Source: Brugia malayi
Taxonomy: Eukaryota > Nematoda > Chromadorea > Rhabditida > Onchocercidae
Direction: 5' to 3'
NCBI RefSeq assembly: GCF_000002995.4
Contig: NW_025062479.1
Coordinates: 6,069,221-6,133,220, forward strand
Length of the DNA stretch: 64,000 nt
Shown here: piece after piece, positions 1 through 14,500 of the stretch
Layout: each line of letters starts with the position of its first letter
Position numbering within the stretch: the first letter of the stretch is position 1
Made by a program: the position numbers and the translations under genes
The notes under the pieces: model-generated
What the model saw: the letters and a program-made list of their open reading frames with translations, nothing else
Databases searched by the model: none
What the model was told of the DNA's origin: nothing

Positions 1-311
1 TCTTTTATCCTTCCAGATAATTCATCTACTTTTCTCATTTTTTTCTATCTTACAACTGAAAGAAATCATTTCAGATCAGAGAATCGGATAAAGAATTTTA
101 CAAGTCCAGAATGACCTTGCATATCTCCCACACATTCCCTGCTTTTATACCAAAAACACGACTAAAAGTTAAAGAAAATGATACAAAATAGCTTTGAGAC
201 AACATTATACCAATTGGGGTATATCATAGCACCTCTACTTAGAAAATGAAAAATGTGACACAGTCACTCAGATTAAATCTCTTGTTAGCCGACAAACATG
301 GATTGAGTTGA

Positions 312-352
312 AAAATTAAATCTCATTAAAATTAAATCTCATTAAAATTAAA
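312..352. repeat. 16-bp tandem repeat, about 2.6 copies
   Basis: The unit AAAATTAAATCTCATT occurs at 312-327 and again at 328-343, followed by a partial third copy to 352. It is AT-rich and not in a recognised gene. Confidence 0.85.
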
Positions 353-804
353 ATTTAGTAGTATATGACATTGGGAGGGAAAAAAGAAAATGAAATGAGT
401 GTGAGAGGGGCAGGAGTATGTTAAGTGAAGTGAGTGATACCTCTATTCTGATCAGCGCATGCTCCATGTGCTTTTTTTTGACTCATCATGCTTTTGAATG
501 CATTTTAGCTACTGCAATATAGTTGCATCATATCTTACTGAAATCCAATACAGTCAACAAAAGCTCGAGAATGATACATTTTGGGATAAAGCTGAGAATA
601 AAGAAGCAATAAAACGACAGTTTTGAGGGCGGTTACTGTAGCTTTTCCTAGACAAGCTTCTAATGTGATGTTTACCTTACCGTAAGCCGACAATAATGCG
701 TAGTGATTTGCAATCTAAGCCAAAAGGAATTAGCACTTGAAGGGAACGAGAGGTGCAGACTTGCCCACAATGACACTCTTGCCCTTTGTTACATCCTATC
801 ATCC

Positions 805-838
805 TCTCTGACAGAGTTTATTCTCTGACAGAGTTTAT
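805..838. repeat. 17-bp exact tandem duplication
   Basis: The unit TCTCTGACAGAGTTTAT is present twice head to tail, at 805-821 and 822-838. Each unit contains the near-palindrome CTCTGACAGAG, so either copy could form a small stem. Confidence 0.9.
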
Positions 839-3800
839 TCAACCTGGCTGTTGCCTCTCTGCTCTTCATATTTTCAGCTACTCTTTTGCTCTTCAGTTTC
901 TGACACCTCCCGCTCCTTTCCTTATTTTCAGTTCCTGTTATCAAAAACTCTAAGAAACGTCTCTTCCCGCTTCTCTATCTCTTTTTCCCTCTGTACAGAT
1001 GCTGCACCTTGGACATACACGTTTTTGCTATCCATCGGTGTCGATCTCGGTACGCTGGTGTTGGTATGAGAGGGAGGAGGACACAGGGAAACACACGATG
1101 TCTCATTAGAATAGATGATGCCTCCGTGTCCTCCCTTCCTATTCATGTCAGCTTGTCACGAGCTATTTCTTTTCCTTTGTCGTATATTATTGCAATGTAT
1201 GAGGCATACCATTACCATTATCATTATTATCAACAGCAACATTTAGTAATGAGTCAAATGTCGCTGTATGACTTTCCAAAATGCTTGTCCGTGCATTTTT
1301 CTATTCTTTAAATATAAACTGCCTTTTTTACAAAATGAGCCAGGCTAATGAGCAAGTTCCTTAATTGAAGCAGTAGTCATCTTCAAAATATGTAATGCTG
1401 AAATTTGGAAGAAAAACTTAGGAATTAAGTAAATTTCGAATGATTTACTGAAACAAAAAACAAAACAGTGATAAAGTTGCATCAAATGAAAACTAGCACA
1501 TTCTATTTTTCAACCTCTATTTTTTAATCTAAATCATTGTAAAAGCGAAAATCCATTTCTCCTAGAGCTCATCAAACATTAAACTGTTCATATATTTCAT
1601 CCCAAATCATTACACACTATGGTCGGTAAGTTATACTCTTGGACAATGTTTGATTCCTGTTGATCAAATAATTAGAATTCTCAGTAATTAAATTGAGACA
1701 AGACTGAAGTCATTAAAGACACAAATTAAAATTTAATAACAGTGGAATCCAAAAATTTTTAAGTAACCTTGAAGATTTGTTTCAAATTTAGATACTGATG
1801 CCGTAAAATAATTTAACCTTTCAAAAATTTGATAGAAGAATTTTTTCAGACAAAAATTTCAGATCAGTTCCTTCCATACTCTTCAGAAAGCCACCAATTA
1901 GACGATGTTTTTAGCATCACCGGTATAGGAAATTTCTGGAGTTATTTTAGTGCTTATTAAGGTGTGGAAAATGTAATATAAAAAGAGAGTTGGCATTTAT
2001 TGATGAAAATACCGGTGCTGCATTGTTTATGTAACTTGGAATGGTTTGATGATGAGCATCTAGCAGATTATTCATGCTAAATATTTGTTTCATGAAACAT
2101 TTGCATACTGAACAACAGGGCGGAGAAACTAAATGTCACTTATTATGACCACGTAATTACAATGCAATCCCATAGACTGGATAATTCCTTTAAGATCTTA
2201 AATATATCAGAATCCTAGATACCTGGTTAATTGTTCAAAGTATGCATTAGCTTTGCTTCTCTCTCAATCCACCTTTGAATTTTATGATTGCTTTGAAAGA
2301 TGATACTGAAGAAGACAAGCATATATATATAAGCAATATTTCACACAGTACAACATTCATAATTTCCTTTCAGTGTTCCCTACCATTACTTATCGTATTT
2401 ATTGGTAGCTGAAATATTTGATTGCGAGAACATTCACCAAACACAAGATTCTTAATAACGATAACACGAAAAAATACAGATTACTAGAAGCTTTCACGAA
2501 ATGAAGACTGAACTTATTTATAAGTTGCCAAACTCACAAACGATTATGTTGTTTATTTTGAGTCGGTCATATGCTTCTGAAGCATTACCCCATTGACTCT
2601 ACTATTATGTTTCTCTGCACTATTATATTCAAGTATATTTGGATATACTTTATCAGCGACATTTTCAACCGTTACTGAATTTTCAGGCAAGCTCATTTCA
2701 TGTATCTGATGAGGTAGAAGAGAGAAAGGAGACATTAATTTAATCAGACACCAATAAGGACATCATTTAGTATTTAAACGGACTTCACATATACTGACTG
2801 TTACAGTAAGGTAGCTATGTTACTGTTGCTGGTAACTAAGCATAACTCTCGCGACAAAAGTAGCAGCAGCGGTTCACTTTATCGCCCTTGTTCACCGTCG
2901 TCCCTGAAAATTGGAGCCTTTATATTGCGCCCCTACTGACATTATCAACTCACTTCCCTTCTCCCTACCCTTACCGCCTGCTACACCCTACTTTGGCTTG
3001 CTTATTTGACAGTACGCAGCACACAAATGCGACCAACAGCACCAGAGAAAAGGTTGTTGTTGCTTCATGCTCAACTCCCAACTGCTTTCACCGCTTCCTC
3101 TATCATAGAAAATCTTTTATATCTCAACCCATCTAATTATGGATAGATTTGTTGATATGATGTCATTCTTATCAAATTATCTCTTGTGATATGCACTCAC
3201 TTTTTAATCATTTTTACTGACTTTTTCTGGATAGACAATCCATAACGCTCTTTTTTCTGAATCCAGATATTTGCAGAAAATTAATAGTAAATTCACATCG
3301 GTTAAATTACAAGATTATTGAACAAAGAAAATCAGAAATATGTTTCTTGAATTTATATAGTCAGCCCATATAAAAACTGTAAACAACTGAGCCGATAACC
3401 CTGATAAAATCCGCTTGCTATAGCGAGGAAGCTTATTGAGGTCAGTTTTCAAGCAAACTTAATAACCGAAAAGATTCAGTAAAATTACTTTATCGAAGTT
3501 AATGCTGTTTCTGAGAAGGATGTAATAAGCTTATGAAAACAAGTCCAATTGGTTCAATGAAATCTACTTTTCGCTAGCGGAAATTCCTTGCTTTAAAGAC
3601 TATTATAATGCTATTTCATTTTTGCAATTTCAACTCAATCGAATTGCTATAGCTATACTTTATTTTGCATCTCGTTGAGAATAATATTACCAACAAACAA
3701 AATGTTGTTAGAACTAAATGCAAAATATAAGCTTTGAAACGAATATTAATAATTTCATAATGATAAGTTTAGTAAGTTAACCAAATTTGTCGATAATGAA

Positions 3801-4072
3801 GTCAGAACTAATAACCGCCTTATCATAAACTTATTGTATTTCCTCACTTCACTAGAATAATAAGTTCGAGGTATAAGCTTATAGTATAATTCTTGTTTAT
3901 AAAAGCTATCTGGATCAGTAGGGTCTTGGCGCTGCTTGCTGCATCCACAGCATTGTTAACAACATCGCTTCCTCCCTCCAGCTCAAGGTCACAGTTTTTG
4001 ATGGTATAATGCATAATGATTTGACATGCACACTCACATGCATGTACCTACACGCATATACACACATGCACT

Positions 4073-4073
<1 letters not shown>

Positions 4074-4118
<45 letters not shown>
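4074..4118. repeat. (AT)n microsatellite
   Basis: A run of alternating A and T about 40 bp long follows CA-rich sequence. No gene nearby. It is likely length-polymorphic. Confidence 0.95.
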
Positions 4119-4120
<2 letters not shown>

Positions 4121-4221
4121 GAGAAGAAAGTCAAAGATAGACGACAATACGTAACCGCCCAATATCTTATGTTCTGGCATTCGACCGCATGCTTTCGGTC
4201 AACCACCGACCTTCACCTAAC

Positions 4222-4296
4222 AACTACTACTACAATTACTACTACTACTACTACTACAACTACCACTATTACTAATAGTGGTCGTAGTAGTAGTAC
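4222..4296. repeat. ACT/AGT trinucleotide repeat folding back on itself
   Basis: A tract of ACT/ACA triplets (4222-4272) is followed, after a loop of a few bases near 4273, by an imperfect reverse complement made of AGT and GGT triplets (4274-4296). The two sides can pair as a stem of about 20 bp. Confidence 0.8.
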
Positions 4297-7200
4297 TCGA
4301 TATTTAGCTTTATGATGCAGTTCTGCAAGCTTGACATGATTTCAGTTCTCCCAACCTTAATTTTTCTTTTCTGAAGAATAAGAGCAAAATTAAGAAATAT
4401 CTTATTTGTTGAAAAACTATGGTCATTAGGAAAAGGTATTTGCTGTCTTTTACACAGTTCGTTTAGAATGTCAACTGAGTTTTGCTTGTAAGTGATGTTT
4501 TTGAACATAGGAAGTCATTTCATATGGAGTTGATTTAATCACATGAAGAAAAGCATGAAGCTTGGATTATTTTATCATAACATTACAGTGAGAGCGACGA
4601 TGAGGGGTGTCAAAATGTTCTAATACTTGTGCCTTAAAAAATAGTTCTGATAAAAGGACTTCAGGTCTAATTATAAAACTGGCCATAAAATACTTCTTTC
4701 GAAAGTCTGATGTGTTGTTCTGTAAGACAAGCATTCGTGTCATTAGTAGACGTCGAGTGCACTGGATACTTGAAGCGATTTTGGAAACTTACGCTAAACA
4801 ATCTATTTATTTAACTTATCAAAAACAATTTCAATCCTACTGCGACAAGACACTTTGTAAAGCAAAATGTTGTGATGATTTGTGATATTTATTGCTTGGT
4901 TTGTTCACGATTGTTCCTTTTTATTTTCCTTTGATTTTTCGTCATGAATCAGAGCATCCAGGTTGGTAGACTTCAATATTAAGTGCTCTTCATGCCCCTC
5001 TTTCGTCCGTTACTTTGTAACGAGTTTTATTTGTTTTCTCTAAAATGATGTGTGATTTTTTTGTTGAAAGCCATACAACTTATATCCATTTTCTACACAA
5101 GATTGTTTTACCAGAATGTGCTTCTGACTTTCACTTTTTACTTATCCAAATTTAAAGTATCCAAATGTAAGTACACGGAGTTCATTTTAAGATTTTATCC
5201 ATTTTTTATTTGGGAGGAAGTAATAATGGCATGAATTAGAATACAACAAAAATGTTTCAATTTAACCAGTTTTCGTTTAAGACACATTAGTTTGAAAGTA
5301 TTTATATCACTCAAGTGAAGACAAAAAAATGTTTCAAATGTGTTACATTATTATTATTGTTCTCTTGACCTTTATGAAATGCAGTTAAATTAGTAAAATT
5401 TGCTGTCTTGGAAGTAATATTGATTTTAGAATTTCTGACTGTCACCTAAAATCTATTACCCAAAATGCTAACATAAAGAGATAATTCGAATTGTAGCAAA
5501 AATTTGTTGACTTAATACTGAAAGGAATTTTAAGTCATGATTCACTGTGAAGTATAACTAGGTACTATAAATTGCTTTCTTTCCATATCTGTTAGGAAAT
5601 AACAGCTTGGCATGAAATAAAAGAGCGTTATCATATCTGTAAAGTTTTGTAAGTTAGCTTATCCGACAAAATCATTGTTGTTATTTTTATTACACTATTA
5701 AACTCAAGTAAGCCATCGTATCAACAATATGTTGATTGTTTCAGCATTAGTAGTTGCAGCAGTGTTTGGCTCAAATCAACAGAGCAGCATTAGCAGTTCT
5801 ACTGATTGCTCATTGGCTGCTATTTGATTCGCATCTTTCGTCTACATTCTCACTGATACCAGCTATTTCTCTGTTACTGCTTGTTTCCATCCTTATAGTT
5901 CATTTGCTGCAGACGTATTGGTTCAGGCTTAGGCTTACGGTAGCATGTCATCGTACTGATTAGCTTAATCGTTGCACTCCACTTCTAGTACAATTATATC
6001 TTTAAATACTTCCTCAGTAATTTATTAAAAGTTCAACTATTCTGCTTAAATTCAAATAGTCCATTTTTCGGATCGAATATTTTGTCTTTTTTTTTTTTCA
6101 AGTCAATGACAGAGAGAATAACTGGTGCAAAAAATCAAATTAGAAGTAGTAGCAAGTGAAGTTTGACGTTACAATAGCTTTTTCAAACTATGACAAATTT
6201 CTCAAATTAAATTTATTCTTGGTATACAGTCTTCACAATATTATTGTTGTACCTATTCAACTGAAGCTGATTCCATGATTCATATAATACTTTTTTTATT
6301 GCAGAAGATGATGGGAAAATTGCTTAAGAATAAGACAATAAAGGAGAAAGTAGGAATCAATGAAAGAGAGACTTATTGATTTCTTACTTTTGCTGATCGC
6401 TTATTCTTTCTGTAATGTTAAAAAAGTTACCGATGCTAGAACTTGCTAAAAAATCTTGTCGAAGAATGAAAATTATTCATTATCCATAAGAAGAGGAAAA
6501 TAATTGAGATTAAAGAAATGACCAATGAGGACAAAATGGAGCTGTTAGTTATAAATATAAAAGTATAGAAAAGCTGAGAAAAGCTTCGCTCTATGAAAAG
6601 AACTAACTGAATTTTGTTTCTTTCTTTCTATCCCTCTGTTGTTGCACCTATTTCGGCATGAAAAAGAACGAAAAACTTGTTTCTAGTCGGAAGTGGAAAC
6701 AATTAGCTGAACAATGCTCACCTATTTCACTTTTGCCGATCATCATCGTCATCATAATCACTACTTTTTAACAGCTTTCACTTCCTCTTTTCCCTTTTGC
6801 TCCCTATACTGATAAGTTGCTGATAAGATGCTTATTGTTTTGAAGTTGTTTAGAAGTCAGGGATTCATTATTCATTTTTTTGCTCTACTAATAATTTCTA
6901 TTGTATTTTTTTATTCAAAGATTGGTAGTGATTCAAAAGCATAATGCTCTACACAACGTTTGAAGCGTTACATAAATACAACCATTTGAATGTACACAAC
7001 TGTTATCTTGCAGATCGAAATCTATCATTTGAAAGGAGATAAATAAGTGATTCGACAGATATGGAATTAAAATCAACATTAACAGTGAAGAAAGCTGCCA
7101 AATATTCGCATTATATTGAAGTGTAGATGATGAAGATGACGACGCCAGAAGTATAGCTTGATAGTTAGGTAGCTGCTGCGTTATAGAGAAGTAGCAGAGA

Positions 7201-8984
7201 TGTTGAACTCGTTTCCTGACAAATAGCATGTGATCGCTCATTAACCACCAAAGTACGCAACACATTCAACATGCGCCCATACACATACACATCAACTGTA
7301 AGGTGCTGTGTATTAAAAAACAACAGTTAGTGCAATCCCTGAAGCATAATGCGCACTGCTACCTTTCCTTCTTCACCGCTTCAGTATTAAAAGGATCTTG
7401 TGGGTGCAATTACAATTGCAGTTACAGTTAAAGCAACAACTATACCAATGATTACAAGAGTGGTTTCAGCAATTCTTGTTAGCATGACAATGAGCAAAAT
7501 TGATTTCATAAATATGAGCAGTGGCACAGGAAAAGGTGGAAGTTGAAGTTGAAGTGATCAATCAATCATGAGTAGATACTGCAAAGAGGAAAAAAGCTTC
7601 CCGCTTGTCTTGCCCTCCGCCTCGTTTTTCATTTTTGTCTTTCTCCGCTATCGTATCAAGTGCTATACGTCATTAGCATTCTTCTTTCTTATGCTCAATA
7701 TTCAGTTCAAACTAAGGCACTGCACACTTATTGAATTATATTTTACTGTACTGTCTTACCTTTTGCTTATATCTGGTTAAAAGCTTCCCCAATTTCCTCA
7801 TGTCATTGCAGAAGGAAAAGTACAAAAAGAGAAAACGTTTTAAATGATTTAAATATTTTCAAATTCAATCTGACTCTCGTTTCATTTCGCTAACTTTACT
7901 AGAAACGTCTATTCATCTATTTCACAGAATTATTTTATTAGCCTAATTTCTATATTTTGATTTCTTATATATTTTTTTAATTCGAAATTACTGAGTTCAC
8001 TTTTCTGCTAGGATAACGTGTCTTTTTAATGTTCATCAACCTATAGGATTATGCGGTAATTTATGATTATTCCAAGACCCCTTACATCAGTTCCAGTTTT
8101 TTATTATCCATTTCACTAAAAACTATGACAATATAATGTAAGAAATCAAATGTTTCCAAGCAGTGAAACTAAGAAAACCTAATTGCTACATGAAAAACTC
8201 TAAATATCTCACAACTTAGCCATGAAAATAACCAGGCAATAATAACAGACCTGAACTTATTACTTTTTATGTTTATATGTTATACCATCTTTTTTTCTTT
8301 TTTTTCTGAATGTTTCTTGCTGGTTTATCTTTTACCCCATTAACAGCGTAGCTAATGTTTCAGATGAATAATATGTCATTATAACTGCTTGTTTTATAAT
8401 AAGCAAACAAAGTGGTTCCTGAGATCTGAGTAATACCTTTGATGATGTGAAGCAGAAGCATTATTAACCCGGTATGTATTAATGATTATGATTTTACTAT
8501 ACAATATGATATTTATGGAGAGGAGAAAAGTACCGATAAAGGATTTCAAGGGGTTGATGCTAAAATAATAGAGGTAATTCTGAATCCGCTAAGCTATTAT
8601 TAATCACAAAGTGTTCTCGATCTAAAGAGGACTACCAGGTGTATGCAGTACGATTTTAACTTGTTATTATATTGGCTGAACTCACATCACTTCATACTAC
8701 TTACAAATTTAGATTTATCCACGAGTTTCTCAGTACCGCCACCAGAAGTCGCGTATGTAGTGTGGGAAAATTTGTACTGTTACTGATTAGGTTAGGTCCT
8801 TGTCATTTTTCTTTTCTTTGTTATTCAAATTCTAACTGACAAATTAATCCTAACCGATGATAAACTTGGATCAATTCGATGACGTCATTATTTTATTAAA
8901 TGCTTCCAATGACACAACTTAAAGAATAAGTACATAAAGTAAATTAGAAGAGTTTCCCTTCAGAAATTTACAATAACTTATGAA

Positions 8985-9723
8985 TTATTCCTTAAAAAAT
9001 ATGTAAGAAAATTGAAAAGAATGGAAGATAATTGTAGCAGTGATAGCAACTTCTTTCTTAATTTTTCTTGCCATTCCTATACTTCCATACTGAGCTACTC
9101 TTTTCCAGTGCCTACTTCTTCTTGTTAAAACATGGTAAGAAATTGACATTTTTGAACAATATTAATGATTTTGGGGAATTTGGCAAGTAACTGGTGAAAA
9201 ACTAGTGTTCTCCTCTTCGGTATATCTAAGCATAGAAAGATACTATTGCTATGAAAGCAGAAAGGAATATGCAAATTAGTAAGTTCATTATTCCTTGCTA
9301 GGAAGCAGGATAGAACATTGAATGATGAGTGAACAGATGGATAATAAATACTTTGTACTTTTCGTCTCATCGCACGTATTACTCCATCGCTTTGATATAG
9401 TTGTACGTGGATTATTGAACGTTACGCTCAGCTTATACTAAAGTATGGTTCAGCAGTAGTAATACAGCTTAAAGAGAATAGCATTCGATATGCTCTACCG
9501 GAATCTATGCTCACATCGATCGTTTTTCTTCCTTAGAGTAAGCTACTGCTTGAATGTCTTTGGTTGTCAGCGGTACCTATTTCTGCCCTTTTCATTTCCT
9601 TGTTATTTTTCATTTTCTAATTTGAACTCTTTGATAATAAATTATGAATCATTCTTCAAAAAAGATGATGAGAAAATTGAAAGAATGGAAGACAATTGTA
9701 GCAGTAACAGTAGCTTGTTTTAT
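8985..9723. repeat. Two diverged direct copies of an ~80-bp segment
   Basis: The segment at about 8985-9065 reappears at about 9645-9723 with scattered substitutions and small indels. Shared blocks include AGAATGGAAGA and AATTGTAGCAGT, and both copies are preceded by TTATGAAT. The 660-bp spacing suggests an old local duplication or two copies of an unrecognised dispersed repeat. The second copy lies in a short open frame that shows no other sign of coding. Confidence 0.7.
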
Positions 9724-11544
9724 TGATTTGCTCTTTCTTTGAAATGATGGATGAATAGCAATGGACGGGATTAGTACTTTTTTGAAGAATAGTTCTTTTC
9801 CATATGGTAGCTTTATACTTTCTTCATTTAGGAATAAGGGAGATGGAAGAATAGGGAAAAGGTTAAGGAAGCCAGTCAAAATGATTTTATGCTTTCATGT
9901 CTACTGTCGAAAGAGAGGATAGGAAGAAGCAACAGTCGAGACCTCGGTCGGGTACTGATGCCATCGGAGATTAGCCAAATGAGAAGGGTACAACATACTG
10001 TTAGGGATATGAAGTGACATTATTCATGGTAAAGGTCATCAACGTATCCCTTCTCTTTCTCTCCACAAGCATTTCAACCTCAATAATTTGAGATGCTACT
10101 ACTTCTCTTCAATACATTGTTATAATTCAAATCTACATTATGAGGGTATGACTTGCCACTTCATTTAATTAACAGTTTCCTTACCATTTTGTTCTACTTA
10201 TAAATGCAATATAATGCGAAAAGCATGATACATGAAATACACCCTGCATCTCATTGCTCATTCTATTCCCTATTTGCCGTTTTTTTACTAGAGAAACAGT
10301 TAAAACTATCTTCAGTTGTATTTAATTAATTGCTCCATATTGTTTTAAAATGAACGTCACATCTATAGCTTGCTCTCCGACTTTTATTTTAGCAATGGTC
10401 GATGTCGTGCAGCATGCATTGTTTTATTTAGTTTAAGAGTAAATTCAACCCAAATTTTTTCAGATAAGCGAAAATAGATCGTTCGCCGCAAAGATTTTCA
10501 AAAAAACCGGAGTTATATTTTTCTCATCGCTAATATAAATTTCCTTCAGCATATCTGAAATCTGTTTATTCCTAAGATTTTCACTGTTTCAATTAAATTT
10601 GCTGAAGAAAAGTCAGCAGAATGCCATATCGTTCGGAGTTGAAAAGACCTGATTTGAAAGGTTTAGTTTTTTTTTCAACAGATTCTTTCAAATTTTAACA
10701 TTTCGAAATGAAATTCACTTGCAGATTGGTAAATGACTACTAGCATCTCTTTTATTTTTGCTACAAATAATCAGAATATATCAAATGTAAGGAGTATAAC
10801 GCTGATCCAAAGCTTGCAACATTGTTTTTCTAAACATCCACTTCCCAACACTTACAAATTAATATTGTAGTTGATTACATATTTGACAAATTCAGAAATT
10901 GTATATGTACATAAAATTGTATATGTATATGTACAAGCAAGAATTTCGAACACAAGTTTGATAAAACATAGAATTTAGACGTGTGACAGGTTTCGGGTGG
11001 AATGAATTTTTGTGCATACATTTGAAGTGTGAGATGAAATGTAATAGTAGCGATATGGCATAATTCAAGCACATTGGCATTTTTTGCATGACTGGTGACA
11101 CCTCATGGAAGGACAAAGCTGGCAGTGTATTATTTAAATGTATTTATACAAAATTAGTAATTATTGTTAATAATTCAAAAAAATTTTAGAGCTAACGAAT
11201 AATATTCAGAGTTTCCTTTATTTCACATTTTAGCTCATTTTTCCTAATTTCTTCACAACGAACTTTATTGATTAAACACAGTCTAGATTTTCACTCATTT
11301 TTAACTCATCAAATTAGTTAACACGAAGATACTTGGTGGCAGTTGACACAAAACTTTATAATACATCATATATCCATAAATAAAATAATGGTGGTATTCG
11401 TGATACTTTGATACTACATAATAATGTAAAATGTAATGATCTAAATTTCACTCATACGAAATTGGTTAGTTACATGGTTAGTTTATGTAGTCTATTTAAT
11501 TTTTAGGACTCCGTTAAATTTAACAAGAAATTGCAAATTTTCAG

Positions 11545-14500
11545 GTACATTCCCATGTTCAGTTTGTGGTAAAGTATTTTGTCATTCGTCATCATTAAGT
11601 CGGCATCGTATGCAAGCTCATTTCAAAAGCTACACTTGTACACAATGCAATCAGGAAATTTCTAGTGAGTTTTATTTTTTGCTTCATTTCAAAGCTTTGA
11701 TTAGTTTCTGTCATGTTTTTAGTCACGATTTTGAAAGTTTATGTCCGCAGATATATCTATAGGCAATTTGCCTTTCATTTCTTTCCCTTTAATTAAAAAT
11801 TTACCTTTTTTTTTTTTTTAATTAAAGGGAGAAAAATCATATATGAAGACCGTTTGATATGTTTGATCTAAATCATGCCAAAATTTGACTCACCTATTAA
11901 CTATAATATTATATCACATTTCACTAATGAAGCATGAATAAATTCAAATTATAGAAACATTTTAAAATTTCTCTTTTTTGGTTGAAAAATGTAGTCAGCT
12001 GTTTAGGATCGTTATCAGTATTTCAAACTTCGTATTAAGTATGAGATGAATGGCAGACTGCTGTTAGGCATGTCTGATGAAAATTACTTGTTGGCAGTGT
12101 GTCACCCTGTATGCTTCCTTTTACTGCCCTAAATTTGAGCAAAAATGAATGCAGCTTTCTCATAACGCTTAGATGCCAGTGATCACATGGTATCGCTACC
12201 AATATGATAATATAAAATGTAAATAGCAACTGTCTGAGAAAATTTGGCTGGAAATGAGGATAGCTCAAAGTATATTGCGTTCCAAATTAGTATTAAGTAG
12301 AGATTTGAATCTGTTACTCATTAGTTTACAGACGATGAAGCATAAAATCGATAGAGTAGACTTTCACCTTTTCTTAAATGGATGTTCTGAAAAAGTATAT
12401 TAATATTCATTCAACTGCTGCTCAATAATGCCTTTAACACCAATCTTGACCAATTATAAAATTTATAAAATTATTCATTTGTTTTTCACTGCTTTTGCCA
12501 TCTTTTTAAATAACTTGATAAATAAATGAATTTTTCATATAGCATAATATTTAAATTGCTTGTAAGATTTGAAAAAAAATTCATTTAATAAACAGTTTAT
12601 GACTAATGCCTTCAACGAATTTCTTTAAAAATCTTCCTTTTCTACGAAATGTGATTAAGTGTAAAAATGTACTCACCCTGTTTAAAACTTCATCACTTCC
12701 TACAGGAATATACAGAAATATGTTAAAGGGCATAAGATAATTCTTTTGCTAGAAAAATATCAACTTTACTTCGAATCTAAATTGTGCAATAACCAATATA
12801 TAAATTAGAAATTTTAAATATGGCAAAAGATAGTTACATTCTAAGAAGTGCTGACATTTCTTAAAATCATGGGAACATTAATTATCAATCTTAGAAGGAT
12901 TTAGAAATTAGTGAGTTAAAAAGAGGGCCGGTAACAGTGTGGTCGATTATACAGTATGGTACGAAGCCAAAAAGTTATAAAAATGGATTGCTGTTGATCG
13001 GCGAAGTGCACAAAGCGTACATGACACACTTTTTGCTTAATTGAATTTACATTCTCTTTTCTTCTTAGGTTCCCTGTTGGTTATCCTTTATTCCGAAGAA
13101 TACGGACAGGTTGTAAAATTACATGAAGAATGGAATGATAAGTGGTTGATGTCCATCTTCGAAGAGAGATGGAGAACTGCTTGGTCGCTTTAAACATCTC
13201 TTATCAATTTTATAGGAAACAAAGCACAGTTAAACCAATCGACTGTAAAAAAAAATAATCCAGAACCCAAGAATCTTCAGTTTTAATATCTAATTTTCTT
13301 CTCATCTCATTATTTCTATATTTGCATTCAGTTAATTCATATGTGCTTATTTTGTTCACTTCTGTAACTTTTTACGTTTGTTAATTTCGAAATCCTATAA
13401 ATTTCATATGCGTAAAACGAAACAAAACTTTATATTCATTTGATACGGTTTTGATTTTAATTTTTGCACTCTTAACATTCAAGTTAAAGCATCATTGTGA
13501 AATTTCTTAGACAATGAATATATAAATTAAAAAGACAAAATTCTGCATATATTTTTTACTCCTTTCATAGAAAGTAATGTAAAAACTACTCTTTTATTAT
13601 CATTAACGATAACAGGCTGCTCTGGAAATGAAACGCTCCGGTCGCATATGTTCCGGATACATTCTATTTCACGAATGTTTATGTGTCGGTGCTGTAATTG
13701 GGCATATCCTGACAAGACAAGCTTGCATATACATATGCAGAGTATGTTGCGGAATGGTACTCCCGGTGACGTTTCTGTTCTTGCGAGAAGTTCTAATGAT
13801 GGTCCAGGAATGGCTGGTGGTTGGTTCTTTTTTTAAGTATTAAAAAAATTTTCTAATTACTTCTAGCATACTCATGTATTATCATTTGTTACTACATATT
13901 TGTCAGGTCCTCTTCTACATTGAGAGTTACTATTTAAACTTATTTTTTAATAAGGAAATCCGGTGTTCATTTATTGGTTCGCAAATCAAATAAAACAAAA
14001 TGTCACTTTTATGCTCCAAATTATTGCCACCTCTATCTTTTTACAGTCGTAGGAGAAATGTCACCAAGAGAGCTTGAAGAAAGTCCATCAGTAAGCCCCC
14101 AAGATGGATGTGGAAATGAATCACCACGAGGCGAACAAACACATATTAAAAGTTCCTTATTTGGTAATGGTAATGGTTTACTGGACGGATCCATATTTCC
14201 AGCGACGCTCAGCAATACCGATAGTTTATTTCGATTTACGGCTAAGGTAAATATCTCCCATTTCTAAAAATCGGTTTCATAATTTCATTAACTCTCTTCA
14301 CTTTCCAAACTTCATACGGATTGAGGCGGATTTTCATGCGTTTCTTGATGTTGACTCGGATTGTACGCTGAGCAAGCTTTTTTGAAAGATGTTCTAGGTG
14401 TCAATTGCCAAATACCATTTAATGTTTGTCAAGTTATCGATTTTTCCGAAATACTGGATGTTTAAAAGTAGTCTTTTGTTATTAATCTAGTCCCTTTCAT

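Larger units (their letters stand above)
1..11544. other. Long gene-poor region upstream of the zinc-finger gene
   Basis: I found no open frame here with convincing splice signals and family similarity. Open stretches are short (up to about 110 codons) and of low-complexity composition. The region holds simple repeats (listed separately), an ACT/AGT hairpin and two diverged copies of an 80-bp segment. It probably mixes intergenic DNA with 5' introns of the zinc-finger gene at 11545, whose first visible exon begins mid-codon, so at least one coding exon should lie somewhere upstream. I could not identify it. Confidence 0.5.

Noticed and set aside
5754..5963. Hydrophobic 69-codon open frame suggesting a membrane peptide
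   Set aside because: T-rich DNA gives hydrophobic translations on its own; there are no splice signals, no known motif and no neighbouring exons.
10875..11116. Overlapping minus-strand frames rich in Tyr/Ile/His
   Set aside because: They reflect TATACA-type simple sequence; no splice context or recognisable residues.
13069..13110. Small exon-like segment after TTCTTAG in the zinc-finger gene
   Set aside because: It encodes no finger residues, and the flanking exons already join in phase across it.
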